A DNA stretch of 64,000 nt from Texcoconibacillus texcoconensis (lineage in GTDB: Bacteria; Bacillota; Bacilli; Bacillales; Salisediminibacteriaceae), in the NCBI RefSeq assembly GCF_014202575.1, contig NZ_JACHHB010000002.1:124001-188000 (forward strand), given 5' to 3'. Below the pieces are notes generated by a model. It ran no database searches, was not told the origin of the DNA, and saw nothing but the letters and a program-made list of their open reading frames with translations. The translations under genes and the position numbers were made by a program. Of this stretch, positions 25,991 through 34,701 are shown piece after piece. Numbering within the stretch: position 1 is the stretch's first letter; each line of letters opens with the position of its first letter.

Positions 25991-26077
25991 GTTGTTGAAA
26001 TGATTATTTTTACATCTTAAGCAAACGTAGAAAATTAAATCTCATATGTGGAAAATTAGTAATAAAGGGGTTTTCTC

Positions 26078-26563
26078 ATGGTTTTCAACATTCATTATGT
26101 ACGACTAACATACTATGCAATGGTTATAGGCGTCATTGTTTCGATCTTATACACCAATTTGGTCATGAACGTTCAGTATAGGAAGGTCGTGGAATCTTGG
26201 AATCTTGGTCATGATTCATTTACGAACACCTATTTACTTACAGGTTTCCTAACGATACCGGCACTTGTTGTTGCGATCCTTTTATTTTCGTATGTAGCAA
26301 AAGTGTTGATAAGGAAGTTTAAACGAAAGGCGCATTACATGATTGCGCCGACGGTCATAGTGGCGGTATTATTGTTTAACATATGGGCGACGTATTTTTC
26401 GAGAGGAAACTCCCCTGCAGGAGCATCAGTAAATCAGCAACCGTTTTGGCAACTGTATTTTGAAACGTATCAAACGTTAACAATATTGTTTTGGGTCGTA
26501 TTGGCTTCTTCTATCGTAACTTACTTCATTCATACAAGAACGAAACCGAAAGAAAATAACTAA
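26078..26563 (+). CDS. Four-helix membrane protein of unknown function
   Basis: 161 aa with four likely membrane helices near residues 10-30, 50-72, 86-105 and 130-152 and short charged loops. AAAGGGG precedes ATG 26078. No family signature recognised. The gene downstream starts 19 bases later and also encodes a membrane protein, so they form an operon. Confidence 0.7.
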   Translation: MVFNIHYVRLTYYAMVIGVIVSILYTNLVMNVQYRKVVESWNLGHDSFTNTYLLTGFLTIPALVVAILLFSYVAKVLIRKFKRKAHYMIAPTVIVAVLLFNIWATYFSRGNSPAGASVNQQPFWQLYFETYQTLTILFWVVLASSIVTYFIHTRTKPKENN

Positions 26564-26582
26564 AATAAAGGGTGGGGTAACT

Positions 26583-26864
26583 ATGATTTTTGTATCGCAT
26601 AACGACCTTTATCGTAAACTGTTCAAAAAATGTTTTCTCTATTCTTTTATAATCATGATCGGTATATGGATAGTTATTTGGATTCCGTTATCGGGTACTG
26701 TCTATAACGAACAACATCCTTATAGTTCGGGTTATTATATGACGGAAACGCAAATTTTTATATGGGGTATGGTGTTCATAACATTAAAAACGCTGCTTAT
26801 TTCTTTTTTAATCTCGTTTGTCTTCATGTTTACGACTAGGAATTTAGTTCATCCAAACGACTAG
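26583..26864 (+). CDS. Two-helix membrane protein of unknown function
   Basis: 93 aa with two hydrophobic segments (about residues 16-38 and 58-84). The ribosome site GGGTGGGG lies upstream. It pairs with the membrane gene at 26078. Not recognised. Confidence 0.65.
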   Translation: MIFVSHNDLYRKLFKKCFLYSFIIMIGIWIVIWIPLSGTVYNEQHPYSSGYYMTETQIFIWGMVFITLKTLLISFLISFVFMFTTRNLVHPND

Positions 26865-26867
26865 ACA

Positions 26868-26903
26868 AAAGGACGTCTCCCTTAGGGAAGGCGTCTTTTT
26901 TTT
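26868..26903 (+). terminator. Intrinsic terminator
   Basis: AGGACGTCTCCC and GGGAAGGCGTC form an imperfect stem around CTTAG, followed by eight T. It ends the two-gene membrane operon. Confidence 0.75.
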
Positions 26904-26943
26904 ATGACCAAACCCGGCACAACGCCCCCTTACGTTGCAGGAT

Positions 26944-27003
26944 GAAAGAGGGACAGTCCCACTTCCTTGAGTTAAAGCGCAAAAGCGGGACTGTCCCTCT
27001 TTA
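26944..27003. repeat. Palindromic repeat copy (GGGACAGTCCC family), last in window
   Basis: AAAGAGGGACAGTCCCACTTCC, centre GAGTTAAAGCGC, then AAAGCGGGACTGTCCCTCTTTA. No further copies were noticed from here to 64000. Confidence 0.9.
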
Positions 27004-27057
27004 TTCCCTCAGGATAACAATTGCGTTCCTTAAGAACGCGAACTCAAGCACTCATTT

Positions 27058-27801
27058 TTAAACAAAACCTTGTAAATTCATCTGGTATAAATCGTCACTT
27101 TCATTAATATCGAGACGACAATTTAATTCTACCCGTAACCACCATTGCGGTGCTAGATGGGATTTAATTTGTTTAACTTTCAAATGAACTGGAACATTTC
27201 TTTTAAGTAATGCATGGACGGCTTGAGCATAGATGCTAGGAACGTATCCCAGCTGCACCCCTTCATTTGTCTTAACTTTTACTGCATAAGGGTCATATAC
27301 GTTATCTTCTTCTAATTCAGTTTCCACATCATCTCCCACACTTACCAGTTCAGTCCAATTCGAAGGTAAACCTTGATGGCGCATGCCATTCACATAAAAA
27401 TGAGAATGTAATTGATTTCCTTCTAAGCGTAAAGGTTCTTCAAAGGAATAACTATCAGCTGATATCTGACCTCTTGTCTCACTTAACAAATCCATTCGAT
27501 CTGCCTCATTTGATAACCCTAGTTCTATTAATATATCTTCATAACCTATACGACTTTCATCCGGAATTCTTCGGTCAAACGCGGAGAACAAATCAGCTGA
27601 TTCATATGTTTTTTCTAAATATGGAAACGCTGGGTGCAGATGATAACCATTACGTAATGCTTCTCGTACCTTGCGCAGCCCACCTTGATAGTGTGTGTAT
27701 TCAAAAGTATACTTTTCGCTACCATAACTTAACGTACCAATATGATAAGAAAGGCTATCCTTTTTATTTTTCCATACAACGAGCAGTGAATTTGACGTCA
27801 T
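27058..27801 (-). CDS. HIRAN-domain protein
   Basis: 247 aa. The C-terminal ~95 residues form a HIRAN domain, a DNA-end binding module: FYVNGMRHQG, VGDDVETELEEDNVYDPYAV, VQLGYVPSIYAQ. The N-terminal part (KYTFEYTHYQGGLRKVREAL) resembles regions often found before HIRAN domains. ATG 27801 has AAGGAAG some 12 bases upstream. It diverges from the dnd operon, so it may belong to the defence island. The C-terminal relic of a paralogue is at 21094. Confidence 0.8.
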   Translation of the reverse strand: MTSNSLLVVWKNKKDSLSYHIGTLSYGSEKYTFEYTHYQGGLRKVREALRNGYHLHPAFPYLEKTYESADLFSAFDRRIPDESRIGYEDILIELGLSNEADRMDLLSETRGQISADSYSFEEPLRLEGNQLHSHFYVNGMRHQGLPSNWTELVSVGDDVETELEEDNVYDPYAVKVKTNEGVQLGYVPSIYAQAVHALLKRNVPVHLKVKQIKSHLAPQWWLRVELNCRLDINESDDLYQMNLQGFV

Positions 27802-28298
27802 TCATATTCTTACTTCCTTTCTAAATAAATTGTATTATTTCTTATTTTTCACGTTTACAACGTTGTAACAGCTAAACTTAAGTATTTTGCATTTTGGATT
27901 CAATTGTTTAAATAGATATTAATGTCTTTTCGCTTCGGACTCTCATAGAAATCATCAATTGATAAACATGCTCATTTCTGCTTGCTTAACCTTTAATATG
28001 ATTGCTTATTTTATTGGCCTTAGTTATAATTTTTTAAGAGTCTTCGTTAAGAATCCTTCATAATTCTTCCACTATTCAACATTTTACCTCTTTAATAATC
28101 TGAAACAAACTTTCACACCAACTCTCTTTAATATTCTTCAATCAATACCACCTATAACACAGTACTATCCCACTAATTAAAATGTTAGTTATGCATACTT
28201 TCTTTATTAATCTCTAATTCATTTTACTTGTTTTATATTATTGTTTTTTTTATTATATAGATAACAAATATTACGTACGTAAAAAGAGGTGTTTACAC
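27802..28298. other. AT-rich divergent promoter region of dnd operon
   Basis: About 500 bp without a gene, very AT-rich. It should hold the dndB promoter (TATTATATAG near 28251 is a possible -10 region) and the palindrome at 28271. Confidence 0.5.
28271..28282. promoter_or_regulatory. Palindrome TTACGTACGTAA upstream of dndB
   Basis: A perfect 12-bp palindrome in an otherwise AT-rich leader, 17 bases before the dndB start and just ahead of the AGAGGTG ribosome site. A natural operator position; DndB represses dnd transcription in other bacteria. Binding here is inferred. Confidence 0.45.
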
Positions 28299-29393
28299 AT
28301 GGAAGCTAGTTTTTCCTATTCATTTCCTGCTCTCCGCGGGATGCAAGCTAGTCGAGAGTATTATGTTGTCATGTGCCCTTTAAGATTAATCCCAAAGATC
28401 TTCTTATTTAATGAAGAAGAAATCCCGCCCGAACACCGTTCACAACGAATTCTAAACAAAAGTCGCGTTCCTGAAATCACAAACTATATGCTCGAAAACT
28501 CCAAGGATTACGTATTTTCTTCTTTAACTGCTTCAGTTGATGGAGATATGGAATTTCACCCTTATTCCGAAGAAGCTAACTTCAAAGATTTAGGACAATT
28601 ATCTATATCACTAGAAGCTAGATTCTTGATAAATGATGGACAACACCGCAGGGCTGCTATCGAAGAAGCGCTAAAAATTTCTCCCGAATTAGGGGATGAA
28701 ACAATCTCCGTTGTTTTCTATCACGACACTGGGTTGGAGAAATCACAGCAGATTTTTGCCGACCTCAACCGACATGCGGTCAACACGACTTCGTCTCTTG
28801 GAATTTTATATGATCATCGGGATGAATTGGCAACGATCACGAAAGAAATAATAGCTGATATCTCCCTCCTAGAACGTTATACTGATAAAGAGAAAGTTTC
28901 TTTAGCTAAGCATTCACCTCGATTATTTGCCTTAAACCACATTTTTAATACAAACCGTCGCTTATTACAAAAGAAAAAAGGTGAATTTATCTCCGAACAA
29001 GAAAAGACGTTTTTAAAAGAATTTTGGCATATATTATGTGACTCTATTATCGAATGGAAAAGTGTCCTTAATAAGGAAATCTCACCTTCTGAGTTACGTT
29101 CTACCTACATTGTAGGACACGGGGTATTCTTAGAAGCCATTGGACTTATAGGCAATTATTTATATCAAAACCATCCTTCTGATTGGCATTCATATATTAA
29201 GCAACTATCTAGTATTGACTGGAACCGGAGCAACAAGAAAGATTGGATGGGACGAGCATTTGGATCAACTGGAAGAATTAACAAAAATGGACAAACGATC
29301 CAGCTCACCGCAAATTTGATTAAACAAAAACTCAACCTTCCATTATTGGAAAATGAGCTAGAAATAGAAGAAAAACTAAAGTCAGGTGAATAA
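28299..29393 (+). CDS. dndB: DNA phosphorothioation regulator DndB
   Basis: First gene of the phosphorothioation operon. DndB proteins regulate dnd expression and belong to the DGQHR family; INDGQHRRAAIEEAL near residue 112 carries that motif. 364 aa is normal. AGAGGTG lies seven bases before ATG 28299. The next gene begins essentially at its stop codon. Since DndB limits modification elsewhere and represses the operon, the palindrome 17 bases upstream could be its target. Confidence 0.93.
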   Translation: MEASFSYSFPALRGMQASREYYVVMCPLRLIPKIFLFNEEEIPPEHRSQRILNKSRVPEITNYMLENSKDYVFSSLTASVDGDMEFHPYSEEANFKDLGQLSISLEARFLINDGQHRRAAIEEALKISPELGDETISVVFYHDTGLEKSQQIFADLNRHAVNTTSSLGILYDHRDELATITKEIIADISLLERYTDKEKVSLAKHSPRLFALNHIFNTNRRLLQKKKGEFISEQEKTFLKEFWHILCDSIIEWKSVLNKEISPSELRSTYIVGHGVFLEAIGLIGNYLYQNHPSDWHSYIKQLSSIDWNRSNKKDWMGRAFGSTGRINKNGQTIQLTANLIKQKLNLPLLENELEIEEKLKSGE

Positions 29394-29394
29394 A

Positions 29395-30885
29395 ATGGAT
29401 ATTAATATCTTTTCTCAGAATGATAAATTTGAAAAAGCAAAACAACAAATTAAGGAAGTATACCTTTCTGATGACCGTCCATGGGTCTTAGGTTATAGTG
29501 GCGGAAAAGATTCAACCACTGTGACTCAATTAGTATTTGATGCTTTATCAGAATTAGATCCAACACAATTACACAAAAAAGTATATGTGATTTCATCTGA
29601 CACACTCGTTGAAACACCTTTGATTATTTCCTCCATTACTAGAACATTGGGACGCATTCAAGATCAAGCTCTCGAACAGGATTTACCCATTGAAACCCAT
29701 AAAGTTCGCCCAGAAACTGATAAAACATTCTGGTCTTCTATTATCGGTAAAGGTTATCCATCACCAAGGCAAAAATTCAGATGGTGTACAGATCGAATGA
29801 AAATCGATCCAGCCAATAGATTCATTATGGACAAAGTATCGAAATTCGGAGAAGTCGTGATGATTTTAGGCATTAGAGACAATGAAAGTAGCACGAGAGC
29901 TGGTGTCATGAAGTCTCATACAACTGAAGGTAAATTACTTATGCGTCACTCGAGTTTACCTAATGCGTATGTTTATGCTCCTATACGCGATTTTGTTTTA
30001 GATGATGTGTGGGAATATTTATTGACCTATAAAAGCCCTTGGGGAGATGACAACAACGAACTTCTTAAGTTATACCAAGACTCTAACAGTGAGTGTCCGC
30101 TTGTTGTTGACCAAGATGTAAAAGAAAGTGCTGGTTCATGTGGTAATAGCCGCTTTGGTTGTTGGACTTGTACCGTCGTAACAGAGGACAAAGCCCTTAG
30201 TGGGTTTATCAATAGTGGTGAAGAATGGCTGAGGCCACTACTAGAATTTAGAAATTGGCTCGCAGATATTCGTGATGTAAGAGAATATCGACAAAAACAC
30301 CGGATGAATGGGCAAGTCTACCTTACCTCAAACCTCGAAAATATTGACCCTGATCAGTGTGAAAAAATTCCTGAATCTGAACTAGGTGACTATATTAAGA
30401 AAAATAATATTGACTTAGCGAAAGTCAAGGAATTGAACCTCATTGTTATTGATGAAGAAGGAAACTACAAACAATTAGGTTTAGGACCTTTTACTTTAAA
30501 TGCTCGGGAAATGATTCTGCGCCGATTACTAGAAACGCAACAAAAAGTACGTGAGTTACATGATCCATCTCTTGAACTTATATCAGAGGAAGAACTGAAA
30601 ATGATTCGGAAAATCTGGTTAAATGATGGGGATTGGGAAGACCGAGTACCTAAAATCGTTGAAGAACTCTCTGGAGATTCCGTCGATTGGGAATACAATG
30701 ACCGCCCATTATTTGAAGAAGAGCAAATTACTGACCTAGAACGTTTATGCCAAGAAAACAACGTCAGTTTATCACTAATGAAAAAACTAATTTCTGTTGA
30801 AAGAGGTTATTCGGGTTACAAAATTCGTCGAGGACTCCATGATGATTTTGAAAAAATCCTTAAGCAACAATATTTACATCTGTAA
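29395..30885 (+). CDS. dndC: DNA phosphorothioation protein DndC
   Basis: PAPS-reductase-like ATP pyrophosphatase with an iron-sulfur cluster; takes part in activating the DNA backbone for sulfur incorporation. P-loop YSGGKDSTT at residues 34-42. Likely cluster cysteines are in FRWCTDR, SECPLV, SCGNSRFGCWTC. ATG 29395 is chosen because AGGTG lies six bases upstream; an in-frame GTG at 29386 has a poorer site. About 496 aa, typical length. It directly follows dndB and is followed by dndD 16 bases later. Confidence 0.95.
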   Translation: MDINIFSQNDKFEKAKQQIKEVYLSDDRPWVLGYSGGKDSTTVTQLVFDALSELDPTQLHKKVYVISSDTLVETPLIISSITRTLGRIQDQALEQDLPIETHKVRPETDKTFWSSIIGKGYPSPRQKFRWCTDRMKIDPANRFIMDKVSKFGEVVMILGIRDNESSTRAGVMKSHTTEGKLLMRHSSLPNAYVYAPIRDFVLDDVWEYLLTYKSPWGDDNNELLKLYQDSNSECPLVVDQDVKESAGSCGNSRFGCWTCTVVTEDKALSGFINSGEEWLRPLLEFRNWLADIRDVREYRQKHRMNGQVYLTSNLENIDPDQCEKIPESELGDYIKKNNIDLAKVKELNLIVIDEEGNYKQLGLGPFTLNAREMILRRLLETQQKVRELHDPSLELISEEELKMIRKIWLNDGDWEDRVPKIVEELSGDSVDWEYNDRPLFEEEQITDLERLCQENNVSLSLMKKLISVERGYSGYKIRRGLHDDFEKILKQQYLHL

Positions 30886-30901
30886 CTAAAGGAGCCCCAT
30901 T

Positions 30902-32911
30902 ATGAAAATTAATACATTAACTTTAAAAAATATAGGTGCTTATTACGGTGACCATCAATTTGATTTTTCAACTCATTCTCCCACACAAAATACTGTTTTG
31001 ATCGGTGGTAAAAATGGCGCAGGAAAAACTACACTTTTAGAGTCTTTCAGAATTGTCTTATTCGGACCGTTAGCATATGGCTATAAAACTGAAAATGATC
31101 AATATTTACAACGAATTCAATCCCTTTTGAATAAAGCAGCAATGCAAACTGGAGAAAGCTCTTACCAGATGATATTAGATTTTAATACTGTTGAGAATTA
31201 TGAACGTTACAATTATGTACTCACTAGAAGATGGACAGTTAAAAATGAAAAAATTAAAGAATACGTCCAAATTCTTAAAAATGGTATCCACCTATCTGAA
31301 CGTGAAACAGAATTATTTCAATCTAAATTAAGAGAAGAAATGCCTCCACAGTTATTTGAGCTATGTTTATTTGATGGTGAAGAAATTTCTCGCATCGTCT
31401 CTGATGGCAAAATTGCGGATTATTTAAAACATTCTAGTAAAATTTTATTTAATCTAGATTTATTCGAGAACCTTGAACTAGATTTAAATAATTTTAAACA
31501 ACAACAATTTGAAAAAACAAACACCTCTAAAGAAGAAGCTGAATTACATGAGTTAGAAATGAAGCATAATGAATACGAGACATTAGTCAGCACAACAGAA
31601 GCGTCCATTGAACAGCTACAAGAAACGATTTCAGCCAAAGAACATGAAAGAGACAACCTAAAAAAGGACTTTGAAATACATGGGGGACTAGTAAAAGACG
31701 AACGAGACCAACTACTCTCTCGCGTAAAAGAAATCGAGCACATTCGAGAATCTAACACTGAAGAAGTAAAGGATTTTATTGCAAACTTAAGTCCATTCTA
31801 TTTAGTTAAAGACCTTCTATATCAAGTAAACGAACAGATGGAGAATGAAAAGTCAATTGAGACTTATGACAACATTAAGAGCACACTCCCTCCTTCTCAA
31901 CTACAGATTGTGTTAGATGAATTAGAGTCCCATGGCGTTTCTACTGAACACAAAGACCAAAGTGAATTGCAAAATATGATTCACGATCAAATAATGAACC
32001 TTTTAAAACCAGCCGATGAAAAAATTATTCACCGTGCATCGTTTGAACAAAGAACTCAAGTTCAATCTGTCGTCAACGATATTAAAGGTACAGATACAAA
32101 GTATTATTTGAATTTACTTGATAAAAACCAAACTTTATTGACCGAATCACAAAAGTTACGTAAACAGATTGAACAGAATGATCAATTTAACGACTTTTCA
32201 TCATTACTAGATCAAATTGAATCTCTTAATCAACAAATTGAACAAAAGAAACAAATATTATCTGAACACCATGAACAACTCCAACAATATAGTGATGAAG
32301 TTCTAGAAATTGATCGTCAATTGGCTCAAGTAAAACAAAAGTTAGCCGCTTCACACAAATCTGAAAGTACGTTAGCGATCTCTTCTAATGTTATGGAAGT
32401 CAGTAAAAAGTTTCGTCAGTTACAACTTCAGAAAAAATTAAAACAAGTTTCCATCGAAGCCGGTAAAATGATTCGAACTCTTTTTCAAAAAGAGCAATAT
32501 ATATCATCTCTCCATATCGATGCAGAAACATTGGAAGTTACACTATTTGATAATGACGGAGAAACGATTTCAAAAGAAAGATTATCAGCAGGTGAAAAAG
32601 AGTTGCTCATGCTTTCAATTATCTGGGCTATGTTTAAATGTTCTGGGTTCCGTGTTCCATTTATATTTGATACGTTATTAGGACGTCTTGATAAGACACA
32701 CAAAGAAAAAATGATTCAGCACTTTATTCCTTCCTGTGGTGAACAAGTGATGATATTATCAACTGATACTGAAATTGACCTTGAACACTTTAAAATGTTA
32801 CAACCTGTCGTTTCGAAACAATACACTTTAACTTTTAATAATGAGAAGAAACAAGCAGAAGTAATGCAAGGGCAATATTTTGATATGACAGGAATGGAGA
32901 TGGCGACATGA
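30902..32911 (+). CDS. dndD: DNA phosphorothioation ATPase DndD
   Basis: SMC/RecF-like ABC ATPase needed for sulfur insertion. Walker A GGKNGAGKTTLLES near residue 36; a long coiled coil from about 210 to 520 (many E/Q/K heptads) splits the ATPase halves; the C-terminal part has RLSAGEKELLMLS (ABC signature) and VPFIFDTLLGRLD (Walker B/D-loop). 669 aa. AAGGAGC precedes the ATG. It overlaps dndE by four bases (ATGA). Confidence 0.95.
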   Translation: MKINTLTLKNIGAYYGDHQFDFSTHSPTQNTVLIGGKNGAGKTTLLESFRIVLFGPLAYGYKTENDQYLQRIQSLLNKAAMQTGESSYQMILDFNTVENYERYNYVLTRRWTVKNEKIKEYVQILKNGIHLSERETELFQSKLREEMPPQLFELCLFDGEEISRIVSDGKIADYLKHSSKILFNLDLFENLELDLNNFKQQQFEKTNTSKEEAELHELEMKHNEYETLVSTTEASIEQLQETISAKEHERDNLKKDFEIHGGLVKDERDQLLSRVKEIEHIRESNTEEVKDFIANLSPFYLVKDLLYQVNEQMENEKSIETYDNIKSTLPPSQLQIVLDELESHGVSTEHKDQSELQNMIHDQIMNLLKPADEKIIHRASFEQRTQVQSVVNDIKGTDTKYYLNLLDKNQTLLTESQKLRKQIEQNDQFNDFSSLLDQIESLNQQIEQKKQILSEHHEQLQQYSDEVLEIDRQLAQVKQKLAASHKSESTLAISSNVMEVSKKFRQLQLQKKLKQVSIEAGKMIRTLFQKEQYISSLHIDAETLEVTLFDNDGETISKERLSAGEKELLMLSIIWAMFKCSGFRVPFIFDTLLGRLDKTHKEKMIQHFIPSCGEQVMILSTDTEIDLEHFKMLQPVVSKQYTLTFNNEKKQAEVMQGQYFDMTGMEMAT

Positions 32912-33276
32912 ATTTTCGATTAAAAACAACTCAATATACCGCCGAAAAGTTAAAACAACTTCATACGTCGACGAATTTAACGCCAAATATTTTAGCACGC
33001 CTTGCCGTTTCTTTATCTCTTAAAGAAGAACACCCTGTCTCAACCCAAGAGATGGACACAAATGGCATTGAATTTAATCGAAACACATTAACAGGGAAAT
33101 ATGATTATGTTTTCAAGGCTCTTATTGCTCAACATTGTCAACGTGAAATTAGTGACGATGAATATTTCCCTGGATTATTTAATGCACATTTAGAACGTGG
33201 AATAAGGTATTTGGCAAATGAATATCAGTATGCTGGAAATTCCGAAAAATTTCTTAAGTATATCCTAAGCGAATAA
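32908..33276 (+). CDS. dndE: DNA phosphorothioation protein DndE
   Basis: Small all-helical subunit of the modification complex; E. coli DndE binds nicked duplex DNA. 122 aa, N-terminal FRLKTTQYTAEKLKQLHTST and NILARLAVSLSL match the family. The ATG overlaps the dndD stop, so translation is coupled. dndA begins 34 bases downstream. Confidence 0.9.
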   Translation: MNFRLKTTQYTAEKLKQLHTSTNLTPNILARLAVSLSLKEEHPVSTQEMDTNGIEFNRNTLTGKYDYVFKALIAQHCQREISDDEYFPGLFNAHLERGIRYLANEYQYAGNSEKFLKYILSE

Positions 33277-33310
33277 TTCTAATAGATTCTATATTATAGG
33301 AGCGTATACC

Positions 33311-34435
33311 ATGCTTTATTTGGACAATAGCGCAACAACAAAAGTTGCCCCTGAAGCACTCGACGCCATGTTGCCGTATTTACAAGAAGAATACGGCAAC
33401 CCTGCAAGTAAATATTACACACTTGCCGAAAACTCAAAAAATGCTGTTAAACAAGCACGTAATCAAGTAGCTGCAATAGTAGGTTGTGACCCTGACGAAG
33501 TCATCTTCACAAGTGGTGCAACAGAAAGTAATAACATGGTTCTAAAAGGTATTGCTGACTACTATGAGAATCAAAACCAAACCATCATCACTACTAAAAC
33601 AGAACATCCCTCGATCATAGATACTTGTGAATATTTAGAGTCAAAAGGATTTCATATTATCTACTTGGATGTTGACAAATTCGGACGAGTTAACCCAAAT
33701 AAGGTTAAAGAAGCCATTGAAAATTATCACCCTTTATTAGTTAGTATTATTTGGGGAAACAATGAACTAGGTTCATTAAATGACATTGAAAAAATTGCAC
33801 ATTATTGTGCAATTAACAATGTATTCTTTCACACAGATGCAACACAAGTGATTGGGAAAATCCATGTAGACATTAGTGAACACCCTGGTATTCGTTTCTT
33901 ATCACTTTCATCCCATAAGATACATGGACCCAAAGGCATTGGCGCATGTATTATTCGGAAAGAGAATGAAACGCTACAAACAAAAATCACCCCCCTAATC
34001 CATGGCGGGGGGCAAGAATTTGAGTATCGTAGCGGAACCTTAGCTGTTCATAATATTGTTGGTTTTGGTAAAGCAGCAGAACTGGCTCACCTGAACCTTT
34101 CTACAACAAAAGAACACCTTGAACAATTAGAAAAATCACTCACCGACATCCTGATTAACCAATTTAAGGACAAGATATCCTTCAACAATGATCAACAGTT
34201 TAAAATTCCTGGCCTTTTAAGCTTACAGTTTAAAGGAGTCAATAATGAACTTCTTCTCAAAAAGTTATCTAATCATATGGCTTTATCTACAGGATCTGCA
34301 TGTAGTTCGGGTAAACCAAGTCATGTGTTAAGTGCAGCTGGTTTTACTCAAAATGAAATACAACAAACTGTGCGTATTAGTATGTCAAAATACATTAATG
34401 TAGATGATTTAGATTTCTTCAAATCTTTAAAATAA
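33311..34435 (+). CDS. dndA: Cysteine desulfurase DndA (IscS/NifS-like)
   Basis: PLP enzyme that mobilises sulfur from cysteine and assembles the DndC cluster. Motifs: LYLDNSATTKVAPEAL at the start, SGATESNN, HTDATQVIGK, the Schiff-base Lys near 203 in SLSSHKIHGPKG, and the reactive Cys near 331 in TGSACSSGKPSHV. 374 aa. TAGGAG lies before the ATG. Its place at the end of dndBCDE favours a dedicated DndA over a general IscS. A strong terminator follows. Confidence 0.92.
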   Translation: MLYLDNSATTKVAPEALDAMLPYLQEEYGNPASKYYTLAENSKNAVKQARNQVAAIVGCDPDEVIFTSGATESNNMVLKGIADYYENQNQTIITTKTEHPSIIDTCEYLESKGFHIIYLDVDKFGRVNPNKVKEAIENYHPLLVSIIWGNNELGSLNDIEKIAHYCAINNVFFHTDATQVIGKIHVDISEHPGIRFLSLSSHKIHGPKGIGACIIRKENETLQTKITPLIHGGGQEFEYRSGTLAVHNIVGFGKAAELAHLNLSTTKEHLEQLEKSLTDILINQFKDKISFNNDQQFKIPGLLSLQFKGVNNELLLKKLSNHMALSTGSACSSGKPSHVLSAAGFTQNEIQQTVRISMSKYINVDDLDFFKSLK

Positions 34436-34598
34436 AACTTATTGTTAAAGACTAACCTGCTTGTGTAGATTGGTTTGATTGGCCTTTATTTATTAATGGT
34501 ATATTTCTTACACATTTAAATTACCTTATTACCTCTCACCCCATATGCACCTGTTTTTCAGATGATTGCACTCCTTACACCATTGTTAATCAAACTGT

Positions 34599-34632
34599 AA
34601 AAGGCATTGATGAACTATCATCAATGCCTTTT
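34599..34632. terminator. Bidirectional terminator between dnd and dpt operons
   Basis: AAAGGCATTGATGA, loop ACTA, TCATCAATGCCTTTT: a perfect 14-bp stem with A/T runs on both sides. It separates the convergent modification and restriction operons. Confidence 0.88.
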
Positions 34633-34701
34633 CGAATAATCGACTAGTTAATTTACTTGATTGCATATGCACAGTCAAACCTCTAAAGTAACATCGAAAT
34701 T

